Shown here one piece after another: positions 1 to 9,296 of a stretch of 64,000 nt of DNA (position 1 is its first letter; the number at the start of each line of letters is the position of its first letter). Below the pieces are notes generated by a model. It ran no database searches. It was given only the letters and a program-made list of their open reading frames with translations, and was not told the origin of the DNA. The DNA is taken from NCBI GenBank assembly GCA_963713695.1, contig CAVQMU010000005.1:62001-126000 (forward strand), read 5' to 3'. Source of the DNA: Rhodoblastus sp963713695. Its GTDB lineage: Bacteria > Pseudomonadota > Alphaproteobacteria > Rhizobiales > Beijerinckiaceae. A program made the position numbers and the translations under genes.

Positions 1-74
1 GCAGCGCCGGCTGCGCGATACAAATCAAGAAAAAGCGCCGGTGGAAGGGAACGTTGGAACTGAGGGCTCGACCC

Positions 75-779
75 ATGAATCTTCTAATTATTGAAGACGA
101 TATTATATCCGGCGCTCCGCTTGCGGAGGGCCTCAAGGCTGAAGGATTCGACGTGACCGTCGTCGACGGCGCGGAAGATCCAGTCGACGCCGCCAGCGCG
201 GTAAACCCTTGCGCCGTGCTGTTCGACACGACAACTCCGGGCATGCGCGTGTTCGACACTTGCAGGGCGTTGCGCCGCACCGGCCGGACCGAACCCATCC
301 TTCTGCTGAGCGGACGCCACGACGCCAGCGACCGCGCCAATGGCTTGAACGCCGGCGCCGACGATTTCATCGCCAAGCCCTTTCAGTTCGCGGAACTTGT
401 GGAAAGGCTTCGCGCGCATCTGATCCATCACGACATCGCCGACGACGACCAGGACAGGAAGAAGGTCGGCAAGCTGGTTCTCGACATGCGCGTGCGCCAG
501 GCCTTTTTCGGCAACGTCCATATCCGGCTGACCCAGCGCGAAGCGGAACTGCTCGCCATTCTCATGGATCGAGCCAACCATCCGGTCGGGCGCGGCGATA
601 TCTACGACAAGCTCTGGGGCGGCCAGGGCGGCACGTCGCTGAATGTCGTCGATGTCTATGTCGGCTATCTCAGGACGAAATTCGCCGAGATCACCCGGGT
701 CGGCGGTCCGTTCATCGGCACTGTCCGGGGCCGCGGCTTCATGCTCGACATGGCCGGCTACAAATGCGCGGCGCGCTAG
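75..779 (+). CDS. OmpR-family DNA-binding response regulator
   Basis: Cytoplasmic two-component response regulator of 234 residues. The receiver domain (about 1-115) has the acidic pair E7/D8-D9, the phospho-acceptor D51 in FDTTTPG, and the conserved lysine K101 in AKPF. The winged-helix DNA-binding domain (about 135-230) ends in the usual GTVRGRGFML hairpin. I chose the ATG at 75, not an upstream in-frame start, because a GAGGG Shine-Dalgarno lies 8 bases before it and the protein then begins MNLLIIEDD as family members do. No sensor kinase is visible beside it; a partner could lie upstream of the window. It faces away from the xox operon, so any role in methanol metabolism is conjecture. 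Confidence 0.9.
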   Translation: MNLLIIEDDIISGAPLAEGLKAEGFDVTVVDGAEDPVDAASAVNPCAVLFDTTTPGMRVFDTCRALRRTGRTEPILLLSGRHDASDRANGLNAGADDFIAKPFQFAELVERLRAHLIHHDIADDDQDRKKVGKLVLDMRVRQAFFGNVHIRLTQREAELLAILMDRANHPVGRGDIYDKLWGGQGGTSLNVVDVYVGYLRTKFAEITRVGGPFIGTVRGRGFMLDMAGYKCAAR

Positions 780-851
780 CTTGCTCTCGACGGACTCACG
801 TCCGCCGGATGCAATCCTGATTTTGGCGTGGCGCTCGAGGAACGCAGAACG

Positions 852-1208
852 ATGATCAAGCATATCTGGCTTGCGCTCGCGCTTTTCGCCCTGGCGAACA
901 CGCCGGCGCGCGCCGACGCGAACGCGCAGGCAAACGATTATCCAACCGAGGCGCGGGCGGATTATGTGTTCGGCTGCATGGCCGCCAACGGTCAGACCCG
1001 TGAGGCCGTCCACCGCTGCTCCTGCTCGCTCGACGTGGTCGCGTCCATTCTCCCTTACGACCAGTATGTCGACGCCGAAACAGTGCTTTCAATGCGCCAG
1101 GGCATCGGCAGGACCGCGAGCATTTTCAAGGATCTGCCAAGATTCGACGAAATCGTCGCCAATTTGCGCCGGGCGCAGGCCGAGGGCGAGATCCGCTGCT
1201 TCAAATAG
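852..1208 (+). CDS. Small secreted cysteine-containing protein of unknown function
   Basis: I do not recognise a named family. The 118-residue product starts with a clear Sec signal peptide (charged MIKH, hydrophobic LALALFALA, cleavage near PARADA), so it should be periplasmic. The mature part has four cysteines, two of them in a CSC motif about 50 residues in, and one close to the C-terminus (RCFK); they may form disulfides. The ATG at 852 is preferred over an in-frame ATG at 828 because the signal peptide then begins directly and GAGGAA lies about 10 bases upstream. It converges on the xox operon, which suggests but does not show a periplasmic role linked to methanol oxidation. Confidence 0.75.
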   Translation: MIKHIWLALALFALANTPARADANAQANDYPTEARADYVFGCMAANGQTREAVHRCSCSLDVVASILPYDQYVDAETVLSMRQGIGRTASIFKDLPRFDEIVANLRRAQAEGEIRCFK

Positions 1209-1218
1209 CCGATGCAAA

Positions 1219-1980
1219 CTACAGTCTGTAGCTCGGGTCAACGCGCTCGAGTTTGCGCAGAAGCGCCGGCCAGGCGATGCGCGCGCCCAGTCCCTTGGTC
1301 GCCATTTCAATCACCGGCGGCATGGCTTCAAGGATTTTCGCGCCGATCATCACGAGTTCGCCGCCGGCCTGGGCGCTGGTCTGGATGGCGCAGGCGGATT
1401 CAAACAGATACATGGCGAGGAATGCGTCGGGTATGGTGGGCCCGACGGTCGCCAGCCCATGATTTCGCAGCATGAGAAATGTGTTCTGCCCGAGGTCCGC
1501 CTGCAAACGCGGTTGCTCCTCGGCCCACAGCGCCACGCCTTCGTAATCGTGATAGCCGAGCGACGGAATGACGAAGGTCGATTGCTGCGAAATCGGCAGC
1601 AGGCCATTCCTTTGCGCGCTCACCGCTACGCCGGCGCGGCTGTGCGTATGCAGGACGCAGCCGACGTCGGGACGTCCTTCGTGGATGCAGCTATGGATGG
1701 TGAAACCCGCCGGGTTTACCGGGAAGGGCGAATCCGAGAGTTTCCTGCATTGCTGGTCGACCTTGATCAGGCTGGAGGCCGTGATCTCCTCGAACATCAT
1801 CCCGTAGGGATTGATCAGGAAATGATGCTCCGGCCCGGGGATGCGGGCGCTGATATGCGTGAAGACCAGATCGCTCCAGCCATAAAGCGCGACCAGCCGG
1901 TACGCGGCCGCCAGATCGCAACGCAAGAGCCATTCGTCCGCGCCGACCTTATCCTTGAGCGAGGTCGCATTCATCGTCAT
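1219..1980 (-). CDS. Class II aldolase/adducin family protein
   Basis: Cytoplasmic protein of 253 residues with the class II aldolase fold. Zinc ligands are visible as H111 and H113 in VLHTHSRAG and H174 in LRNHGLA; the N-terminal THISAR and NPYGMMF segments fit the family. Members cleave or rearrange phosphorylated or free sugar-like substrates; the substrate cannot be read from sequence, and adducin-type members often have no assigned reaction. It starts 22 bases after the stop of xoxJ on the same strand, so it is probably the fourth gene of the xox operon. No signal peptide is present, unlike the three periplasmic products upstream of it. Confidence 0.85.
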   Translation of the reverse strand: MTMNATSLKDKVGADEWLLRCDLAAAYRLVALYGWSDLVFTHISARIPGPEHHFLINPYGMMFEEITASSLIKVDQQCRKLSDSPFPVNPAGFTIHSCIHEGRPDVGCVLHTHSRAGVAVSAQRNGLLPISQQSTFVIPSLGYHDYEGVALWAEEQPRLQADLGQNTFLMLRNHGLATVGPTIPDAFLAMYLFESACAIQTSAQAGGELVMIGAKILEAMPPVIEMATKGLGARIAWPALLRKLERVDPSYRL

Positions 1981-2002
1981 CGCCTGTCGTCCCGTTTAAT
2001 CT

Positions 2003-2881
2003 CTATTCCTCCCGACTGGCGCCCGACGCCTTGACCGGCGCCTCCTCGGCCGCGGCGTCGATCGGCACGAGCGGAACGCCATAGCTTTGCAGGATCGCGT
2101 CGATATCCTTCTGGCGTTTGCGGATCACCTCATTAAGGCGGTGCTTCCAGTCGGCCTCGCCGCGCCTGATGCCAAAGGCGATGCGGAAGTCGAATTTCGG
2201 ACGACTGTTCTCGATCAACGGCGTCACCGACAAGGGCGGCGACTGCTTCTTTGCGTAATAGCCGGCGATCGGCCCCCAAAGCACGGCGCCGTCGATGAGG
2301 CCGCTCTCGATGTCACGCATCGCGTCCTCGTCCGGGGAAGCGTAACGCCGGTCGACGAGGAGCGGATAGGTCTTGGCGTTGGGCGTAAGCCCGAGTTGCA
2401 TGAAGTGATCGGCCGGCGGCGTTCCCGCCATGATTCCGAGCTTCGCGTTTTTCAGCCTGGGATCTTCGAGGCGGTCGATCCCGTCGAGCGGGCCGCCTTT
2501 CTTCGTGACCAGCACATAGGTCGACGCATAATAGGGATTGGTGTGATCGACGATATCCGAGGCGGAGGCATAGCCGATGATCACGTCGCACAGCGTCGTG
2601 CCCAGGGTGTTGCGCACGTAGCCCGGACCTTGCGGCATGAAGTAAAAATGCAACGGCAGTTTCAGCTCGTCCGCCACGACCGCCGCGATCTTGTTTTCGA
2701 AGCCCTCCTTGGCCTTGTCGGAGAAGGGCATGTCGGCGGGATCGGCGCAGACCCTCAACCGGCTGGTCGAAACCAGATCCGGTCGGGTCTGCGCCCTCGC
2801 GGCGCCCGGTAAAATCAAAGCCAGAAGTCCCAGGGTTGCGCAGAAAAGTCTATTCCGGGCCCATGCAGGCGTTTTGGGCAT
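2003..2881 (-). CDS. xoxJ: XoxJ, periplasmic binding-protein-like partner of methanol dehydrogenase
   Basis: Periplasmic protein of 292 residues with a signal peptide ending near PGAARA, followed by a type 2 periplasmic binding-protein fold (RLRVCADPADMPFSD at the start of the mature chain). This is the quinoprotein-dehydrogenase-associated substrate-binding family (MxaJ/XoxJ), thought to help maturation or activation of the dehydrogenase rather than transport. Its ATG directly follows the TAG stop of xoxG (TAGATG), which implies translational coupling. Position in xoxF-xoxG-xoxJ order supports the assignment. No ABC permease or ATPase gene is near, which fits a non-transport role. Confidence 0.93.
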   Translation of the reverse strand: MPKTPAWARNRLFCATLGLLALILPGAARAQTRPDLVSTSRLRVCADPADMPFSDKAKEGFENKIAAVVADELKLPLHFYFMPQGPGYVRNTLGTTLCDVIIGYASASDIVDHTNPYYASTYVLVTKKGGPLDGIDRLEDPRLKNAKLGIMAGTPPADHFMQLGLTPNAKTYPLLVDRRYASPDEDAMRDIESGLIDGAVLWGPIAGYYAKKQSPPLSVTPLIENSRPKFDFRIAFGIRRGEADWKHRLNEVIRKRQKDIDAILQSYGVPLVPIDAAAEEAPVKASGASREE

Positions 2882-3400
2882 CTATTGCGCTCTTTGGTTT
2901 GGGATCATGGCTCGGCGGTCGCGCTCGGCAAGGCCGCCTACGGCCCGCGCCTTGAGATAGATGAAGATATCATCGACGTAGCACATTACGTTTTTATTCG
3001 TGCCAAAAGTCGGCATCACTTTTTCCTGACCGGCTGAGAGGTCCCTCTTGCCCTGCGCGACGGTCGACAGGAATGTCGCATAATCCATGGTCTTCAGAGA
3101 ATCGACCAGCGCCGGCGCATAAGACGAGCCCATGCCGTCCGGCCCATGGCAAACATGGCATTCCGAATGGTAGCGCAGGAAACCCGAATACGTGTACCAG
3201 TCGACGTTGCCGTTCGCTTCAATGTGGAAGGTCGGATCGCCATTGGCGTCGAAATATTTGCCGTCCTGTTCGCTCGGCGCCTTGGCGTCGTCAGCATGGA
3301 CCGGACCCGCCAGAACCGAGGCCAGAACCATCGCCAAGGCGGCGTTGACAAGAAAGACCTTCCCTTCCCGCCCGCGGCTTTTCACCGTTGTTTTTTTCAC
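2882..3400 (-). CDS. xoxG: XoxG, c-type cytochrome electron acceptor of XoxF
   Basis: Monohaem periplasmic cytochrome c that takes electrons from XoxF. From the chosen start the protein has 172 residues: signal peptide (cleavage near GPVHA), haem-binding C81-H-V-C84-H85, and a likely axial methionine in KVMPTFG. Several starts are possible: GTG at 3478 overlapping the xoxF stop, ATG at 3421, or GTG at 3400. I chose 3400 because GGGGGA lies about 7 bases upstream and the product then opens MKKTTVK, a normal signal peptide; the ATG at 3421 begins only 6 bases after a strong hairpin and lacks a ribosome binding site. It sits between xoxF and xoxJ as expected. Confidence 0.92.
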   Translation of the reverse strand: MKKTTVKSRGREGKVFLVNAALAMVLASVLAGPVHADDAKAPSEQDGKYFDANGDPTFHIEANGNVDWYTYSGFLRYHSECHVCHGPDGMGSSYAPALVDSLKTMDYATFLSTVAQGKRDLSAGQEKVMPTFGTNKNVMCYVDDIFIYLKARAVGGLAERDRRAMIPNQRAQ

Positions 3401-3427
3401 TTTGTTTCCCCCGAAGAACATGACGAC

Positions 3428-3457
3428 GCCGGGCAGGCTGGTAAAAGCCTGCCCGGC
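3428..3457. repeat. Perfect 12-bp inverted repeat between xoxF and xoxG
   Basis: GCCGGGCAGGCT (3428-3439) and its exact reverse complement (3446-3457) are separated by six bases. In the xoxFGJ transcript this gives a very stable GC-rich stem-loop 18 bases after the xoxF stop and 27 bases before the preferred xoxG start. No run of U follows on the minus strand, so it is not a standard intrinsic terminator; an mRNA-stabilising or processing hairpin that uncouples the level of xoxF from xoxGJ is more likely (inference). Confidence 0.8.
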
Positions 3458-3474
3458 GCAGGAATTGCGAGGGC

Positions 3475-5265
3475 TCACTCAGGAAGCGAGAACACCGTGA
3501 GCGTACCGCCGAGCGAGGTATAGTTGCTCAGCGCCGCATAGCCGCCGACCGCGCCGAGTCCGGCGGTGGGATCGGTCAAGCCAGCCGCAAGGCCGATGCC
3601 GGCCCAGCCGCCGACGCCGGAGAGAACGGCCACATATTGCTTGCCCTTGTGCTCATAGGTCATGACGTTTCCGATGATGCCGGAAGGCGTCTTGAACTTG
3701 TAGAGTAGCTTGCCCGACTTGGCGTCGACCGCCTTCAGATAGCCTTCGAGCGTGCCGTAGAAGACGACGTCGCCGGCTGTGGCGAGGGCGCCGGACCAGA
3801 CCGAGAACTGCTCCGGATCCGACCAGACGATCTTGCCCTTGGATGCGTCCCAGGCGATGAAGTTGCCCATGTCGCTGCCGCCCGGAGCGGGATACATCGA
3901 CAAGGTCGCGCCGACATAGGGCTGACCCGGGGTGTAGCTGACCCGGAACGGCTCGTAGTCCATGCAGACGTGATTGGTCGGCACATAGAACAATTCAGTC
4001 TTGGGCGAGAAGGCCGAGGGTTGCTCGTCCTTGGAGCCGAGGGCCGCCGGGCAGATGCCCTTGTTGTTATGGTCCTCGCCGTTCTGGTCGGTGGAATATT
4101 TGGCCACGACGAGCGGACGGCCATAGGTCGGGCTCGACTTGTCCATGTCGACCTTGGTCGCCCAGTTGACGGCCGGATCGAACTTTTCGGCGACGAGCAG
4201 CTCGCCCGTGGCGCGATCAACCGTGTACCCGAAGCCGTTGCGGTCGAAGTGAGCCACGACCTTGCGCTCCTTGCCGTCGATCTTGATGTCGACCAGCGGC
4301 ATTTCATTGATGCCGTCGTAATCCCACTCGTCATGCGGGGTCATCTGGTAGACCCATTTGGCCATGCCGGTGTCCGGATTGCGGGCCCACATGGTCATCG
4401 ACCATTTGTTGTCGCCCGGGCGCTGCTTCGGGTTCCATGTCGACGGGTTGCCGGAGCCGTAATACATCAGGTTGAGGTCTGGATCATAGGAGAACCAGCC
4501 CCAGGTGCAGCCGCCGCCGGTCTTCCACTGGTCGCCCTGCCAGGTCTTGATGGACGAATCCTTGCCGACAGGCTTGCCAAGCGCCATGGTCATTTCGGGG
4601 TCGACCTTGATCTGATCGTCCGGGCCTTCCGAATAGGCGCGCCACACCTGCTTGCCGGTCTTCTGGTCGTAAGCGGTGACGTGGCACTGCACGCCGAATT
4701 CGCCGCCGGAGATGCCGACGAGGATCTTGTCCTTGATCGGGAACGGCGTGCCGGTGCTGGTCTCGCCCTTCTTGGGATCGCCATTGACCGCGGTCCATGC
4801 GACCTTGCCGGACTTGGCGTCGAGCGCGACAAGCGTCGTGTCGGCCTGGCTGAGGTAAATCATGCCGTTGGCGAAGGAGAGGCCGCGGTTCACGGTGTCG
4901 CAGCACATGACCGGAATGACGTTCGGATCCTGCTTGGGCTCGTATTTCCAGAGGATCTTGCCGTCGTTGTTCAGGTCGAGGGCGTAAACGATGTTCGGGA
5001 AGGGCGTGTGGACGTACATGACATCGCCGACGACAATTGGCGATCCTTCATGGCCGCGCAGAACGCCCGTCGAGAAGGTCCAGGAAACCTGGAGCTTGTG
5101 GACGTTTTTCTCGGTGATCTGATCGAGGGTGGAATAGCGCGTATTGTGCAGATTGCCAGCCTGGATCGACCAGTCCTTGCCGGTTGTCGAGACATCTTCA
5201 GCGCTGGCAGGCGCGACGAGCGCCAGCATGCTAACCGACATGAGCGATGCGAACAGTATTTTCAT
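3475..5265 (-). CDS. xoxF: XoxF, lanthanide-dependent PQQ methanol dehydrogenase
   Basis: Periplasmic quinoprotein of 596 residues that oxidises methanol using PQQ and a rare-earth ion. It has a signal peptide (cleavage near APASA), tryptophan-docking beta-propeller repeats, the adjacent disulfide cysteines C121-C122, metal ligands E189 and N273 by alignment from memory, and the catalytic D315 in DEWDYDG. D317, two residues later, is the extra aspartate that marks lanthanide-type XoxF; calcium-type MxaF has alanine there. The ribosome binding site GGAGGA lies 6 bases before the ATG. It leads the operon xoxF-xoxG-xoxJ-aldolase. I see no mxaF, and no MxaI small subunit gene nearby. Confidence 0.97.
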   Translation of the reverse strand: MKILFASLMSVSMLALVAPASAEDVSTTGKDWSIQAGNLHNTRYSTLDQITEKNVHKLQVSWTFSTGVLRGHEGSPIVVGDVMYVHTPFPNIVYALDLNNDGKILWKYEPKQDPNVIPVMCCDTVNRGLSFANGMIYLSQADTTLVALDAKSGKVAWTAVNGDPKKGETSTGTPFPIKDKILVGISGGEFGVQCHVTAYDQKTGKQVWRAYSEGPDDQIKVDPEMTMALGKPVGKDSSIKTWQGDQWKTGGGCTWGWFSYDPDLNLMYYGSGNPSTWNPKQRPGDNKWSMTMWARNPDTGMAKWVYQMTPHDEWDYDGINEMPLVDIKIDGKERKVVAHFDRNGFGYTVDRATGELLVAEKFDPAVNWATKVDMDKSSPTYGRPLVVAKYSTDQNGEDHNNKGICPAALGSKDEQPSAFSPKTELFYVPTNHVCMDYEPFRVSYTPGQPYVGATLSMYPAPGGSDMGNFIAWDASKGKIVWSDPEQFSVWSGALATAGDVVFYGTLEGYLKAVDAKSGKLLYKFKTPSGIIGNVMTYEHKGKQYVAVLSGVGGWAGIGLAAGLTDPTAGLGAVGGYAALSNYTSLGGTLTVFSLPE

Positions 5266-5866
5266 TGTTTCCTCCGCTGCCGCATTGCCGCCCGTTTTAC
5301 GACGGACGCCAATGTATTGGCCTTATTGCAAGACTTCACGCTGCGTCTTGTAGCGAGACGGGCAAAACTCTCGACCGATCGCACAAGCTATCGACGCGTC
5401 CGTTCTTTTATAACGAGCAGACTGTACAAGCGCTCTGAAATCGCCGCAACGTGAACGCAACCGTGTGGCTTTTTATATTTTTCTTATGATTGGCGATCTT
5501 CTTTCACGCGAAAGTGAACACTGGCTTCGGCGTCAATTTATACTGCACTGCAGCAAATGACAAAGCTCGGACTTGGCAAGCACGTTTGCTGGCTGCCGAC
5601 GACCGCCTTTTCCAGCTGATTCGAAACTAAAACCGCGAAGGCCCCGTAAGCGGCGAGACCGGCCGCCGGGCGATCGCACAAGAATTAGGCCGCAGCCAGG
5701 ATTGCTGCACTGCAAAGCGGCACATCCAACGGTTGAACGTCGAAGCTTTAAGCAGCCGTAGCTGAAAAACAAGGCTTTCACAAAAATTTGATCAAACAAG
5801 GCGTTATCGTGTATATTCAGGGCGTTAAGGCCATACGATCCCGCAACTCCAGATTGAGGTAAGCCG
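5266..5866. other. 601-bp intergenic region upstream of xoxF
   Basis: This AT-richer gap separates xoxF (minus) from a small plus-strand gene and must hold promoters for both. Visible elements are the xoxF ribosome binding site GGAGGA on the minus strand just inside the xoxF end, a CTTTC-ACGC-GAAAG inverted repeat near 5502, and two copies of CTGCACTGCA about 160 bases apart (near 5543 and 5704). A minus-strand open frame at 5533-6042 has no family resemblance and poor coding character, so I do not call it. I see no RNA gene here. Confidence 0.5.
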
Positions 5867-6106
5867 ATGTCGTTTTTCACCGCTGTGGTCCTTGTCTGCC
5901 AAATGTCGACCACGCCCGCAGCCGTCTGCGACGAAAGCAACGCGATCGACGTGATCTCCACGCATGTCGATTCAGAACTCGGCTGCTCGCACGGCTGGCA
6001 GGAGATCATCGCGCGCGGCAGCCTCAAGGAGGATCTGAACAAGGATCTTTATGTGAAGACGCTCTGTCGCCGAAGCTTGCAAGCGGCGAACGAGACCGCA
6101 AGATAA
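5867..6106 (+). CDS. Small secreted protein of unknown function
   Basis: The 79-residue product begins with a short hydrophobic segment (MSFFTAVVLVCQ) that could be a signal peptide, followed by a compact region with cysteines in AVCDES, LGCSHGW and TLCRR. I recall similar short proteins in Rhizobiales but no function. A GAGG Shine-Dalgarno is 8 bases upstream of the ATG and the codon choice is consistent with neighbours. It lies between xoxF and formaldehyde dehydrogenase and is transcribed toward the latter. Confidence 0.6.
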   Translation: MSFFTAVVLVCQMSTTPAAVCDESNAIDVISTHVDSELGCSHGWQEIIARGSLKEDLNKDLYVKTLCRRSLQAANETAR

Positions 6107-6157
6107 TCCAAGCGGAATATTTCAGCGCGACGGGCCGGAAATAGTGCAGCGCAGCAT

Positions 6158-6184
6158 GTTCTAAGATTTGCCTTAGACATGAAC
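6158..6184. promoter_or_regulatory. Imperfect inverted repeat upstream of formaldehyde dehydrogenase
   Basis: GTTCTAAG and CTTAGACATGAAC form an imperfect dyad (inner arms CTAAG/CTTAG) about 70 bases before the start of the formaldehyde dehydrogenase gene. The position suits an operator or activator site. No regulator can be named from sequence. Confidence 0.3.
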
Positions 6185-6255
6185 TTGGACGTTGCACGCG
6201 GGATAAGCTGTGTCATTAAATGACGCGACGATTTTCCGAAATCCGGAGCCAGAAA

Positions 6256-7383
<1,128 letters not shown>

Positions 7384-7400
7384 GCAGGACTTCCAGGCGG

Positions 7401-7420
7401 GCCGCCGCAGATGCGGCGGC
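7401..7420. terminator. GC-rich hairpin between convergent genes
   Basis: GCCGCCGCA and TGCGGCGGC form a 9-bp perfect inverted repeat 18 bases after the formaldehyde dehydrogenase stop and 21 bases from the stop of the convergent nickel transporter gene. It lacks a T-run, so it may be a weak or factor-assisted bidirectional terminator. Confidence 0.45.
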
Positions 7421-7441
7421 TGGTCCATTCGCGAAGATTGT

Positions 7442-8521
7442 TCAGGCCTCGCCGGGCGACGCGTCGAGCCGGTCGTAATCGTTGAACTTGTAGATCGCGG
7501 CGGATGCGATCCAGGCGAAGGCGAAGACGCCGACGACGACGAAACCGAAATTGGCGAGGCTGTCGTTCAGGCCCTCCACAAAGTCCCAGCCGCCGCCCGA
7601 CAGCCGTAGCCGATCGGCGATCAGGCCCAGCGCCTCGATCCCGCCGATCAGCACCGCCACGATCACGGAAGCGGCGGTAAGCGTGAGATTGTACCAGAGT
7701 TTCCGCACCGGGTTGACGAAGGCCCAGTCATAGGCGCCGACCATCAGCGTGCTGTCGGCGGCGTCCACCAGCGCCATGCCTGCCGTGAAAAGCGCGGGAA
7801 AGACCAGCGTCTGCCAAGGCGACATGCCCTGTGCCGCCTCGGCCGCCGAGATGCTCAAAAGGCCGATCTCGGTCGCAGTGTCGAAGCCGAGGCCGAACAG
7901 GAAGCCGAGCGGATACATGTGCCACGACTTGGTGACGACCGCGAACATCGGCCGGAAAATTCGAGCCAGAAAGCCGCGCCCGGACAGGAGAATGTCGAGG
8001 CTTTCGTGATCAAGGTCAGCGCCGCGGCGCACGGCGCGGAACGTCCGCCAGACGCCCACGAGGATGACGAGATTGGCGGCGGCGATCACCAGAAGAAAGG
8101 TCGCGGAGACCGCAGTGCCGACGACGCCGCCGACGGCCTTGAAGGCTTCCATCCGGCCCTGCATCGCGGAAGCGGCGAAAGCCAGTCCGACCGCCGCGAG
8201 AACGACGACGGAGGAATGGCCCAGCGAAAAATGCAGTCCCGCGGCGACAGGCCTCTCGCCCTTCTGCATCAGCTTGCGCACGACATTGTCGATCGCAGCG
8301 ATATGATCGGCGTCAACAGCATGTCGCAGGCCGAACACCCAGGCGAGCAGCGCCGTGCCGAGGACCGCCGGGCGGCCGGAAAACAGCGAAAACGCCCAGA
8401 CCCAGGCGACGGCGTTGGCGAGGACGAGGCCGCCAAACAAAAACGCCGTGCGCCCGCCGAGCAGGCGCGGGCGCAACGCGGGCGCGAGTGAAATCGTCTG
8501 GGCCTCAAGCGTATCGGTCAT
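7442..8521 (-). CDS. HoxN/HupN/NixA-family nickel/cobalt transporter (NiCoT)
   Basis: Inner-membrane permease of 359 residues with about eight hydrophobic helices, importing Ni2+ or Co2+. The family signature HAVDADHIAAID (H-x4-D-H) is in helix II, and LGFDTATEIG and FTAGMALVDAADS are further NiCoT motifs. I chose the ATG at 8521 (MTDTLEAQ), not the in-frame ATG at 8563, because the latter lies inside the NikR operator. nikR lies directly upstream on the same strand, so repression by nickel-loaded NikR is the expected control. Nickel rather than cobalt is inferred from that context. The nickel enzyme served, such as a hydrogenase or urease, is not in the window. Confidence 0.95.
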   Translation of the reverse strand: MTDTLEAQTISLAPALRPRLLGGRTAFLFGGLVLANAVAWVWAFSLFSGRPAVLGTALLAWVFGLRHAVDADHIAAIDNVVRKLMQKGERPVAAGLHFSLGHSSVVVLAAVGLAFAASAMQGRMEAFKAVGGVVGTAVSATFLLVIAAANLVILVGVWRTFRAVRRGADLDHESLDILLSGRGFLARIFRPMFAVVTKSWHMYPLGFLFGLGFDTATEIGLLSISAAEAAQGMSPWQTLVFPALFTAGMALVDAADSTLMVGAYDWAFVNPVRKLWYNLTLTAASVIVAVLIGGIEALGLIADRLRLSGGGWDFVEGLNDSLANFGFVVVGVFAFAWIASAAIYKFNDYDRLDASPGEA

Positions 8522-8545
8522 GGGCCTCACTCCCGCGCAGATCAT

Positions 8546-8573
8546 ATATGATGAATAAAACAAATCATCATAT
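8546..8573. promoter_or_regulatory. NikR operator upstream of the nickel transporter
   Basis: ATATGATGA (8546-8554), ten bases, then TCATCATAT (8565-8573) form a perfect 9-bp inverted repeat. Written as half-sites it is ATATGA-N16-TCATAT, which matches in spacing the Escherichia coli NikR site GTATGA-N16-TCATAC. It sits 25 bases before the transporter start, where bound repressor would block transcription, and downstream of nikR itself. Confidence 0.88.
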
Positions 8574-8735
8574 TCCAGGTTCCCACAGCAAACGGGGCGC
8601 CAAACCCAGTCGTTGCATAAACCCGATGTATTTCAAATAATTCGCAGAAATCCCGCCCCTCTTGCGCGTGGGAGGGCCTGCCAAGCAGCTTGCCGCAGGC
8701 GCCAACCTACTTTGCTTTTCAGAGGGATGCGCGGC

Positions 8736-9203
8736 TTAGCCGCCCTCGCGGACATGGACATGCGAATGAGCCGGTCCCGGACCATGCGCATGGATCTCGC
8801 CGGTCACTTCGGTGGGCACGACGACAAGCCGTCCATGACGGACGCCGCGTTCAGCCATGACATGTTCGGCGAAATGCCGGACTTCCGCCTTGGCGCCGCG
8901 GAGCACCGCGACCTCAAGGCAGGATTGGTGGTCGAGATGGACATGCAGCGTCGCGATCGACAGGTCGTGATGATCGTGCTGGGCGCTCGCAAGCCGCTTG
9001 GCGAGGGCCCGCACTTCATGATCATAGGCGTAAACCAGCGCCGCGACGCAGGCGCCGTCGCCGCCGTCGCGCTCGACCTGCTGGAGACCGGCCCGCGCCA
9101 GGTCGCGCAGGGCTTCGGAGCGGTTCTGATAGCCGCGCTCTCTCTGGAATTTGTCGAGTTCCTCAATGAGATCCTCGTCCAGCGTCACCGTCACGCGCTG
9201 CAT
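8736..9203 (-). CDS. nikR: NikR, nickel-responsive transcriptional repressor
   Basis: Ribbon-helix-helix plus ACT-type metal-binding regulator of 155 residues. The N-terminus MQRVTVTLDEDL is the DNA-binding ribbon, and GYQNRSEALRD the helix. The nickel ligands fall at exactly the Escherichia coli positions: H76, H87 and H89 (LHVHL) and C95. The protein is about 22 residues longer than the E. coli form, with a C-terminal tail rich in histidine (IHAHGPGPAHSHVHV) that may add a metal site. The ATG at 9203 is fixed by this alignment; the open frame runs further upstream without family similarity. It precedes the NiCoT gene and its operator. Confidence 0.95.
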   Translation of the reverse strand: MQRVTVTLDEDLIEELDKFQRERGYQNRSEALRDLARAGLQQVERDGGDGACVAALVYAYDHEVRALAKRLASAQHDHHDLSIATLHVHLDHQSCLEVAVLRGAKAEVRHFAEHVMAERGVRHGRLVVVPTEVTGEIHAHGPGPAHSHVHVREGG

Positions 9204-9296
9204 CTTTTCGCTCCCTGCCGCCGAAGGATTATAACATCGGCAGAAAGATCCACAGCACGAAGGCGCAGTCGATTCGAGCGGCGCGAGGCGAAGCGA

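Noticed and set aside
5533..6042. Minus-strand open frame of 169 codons upstream of xoxF
   Set aside because: It overlaps the better-supported small secreted protein gene, has no recognisable family or signal peptide and lies in the promoter region.
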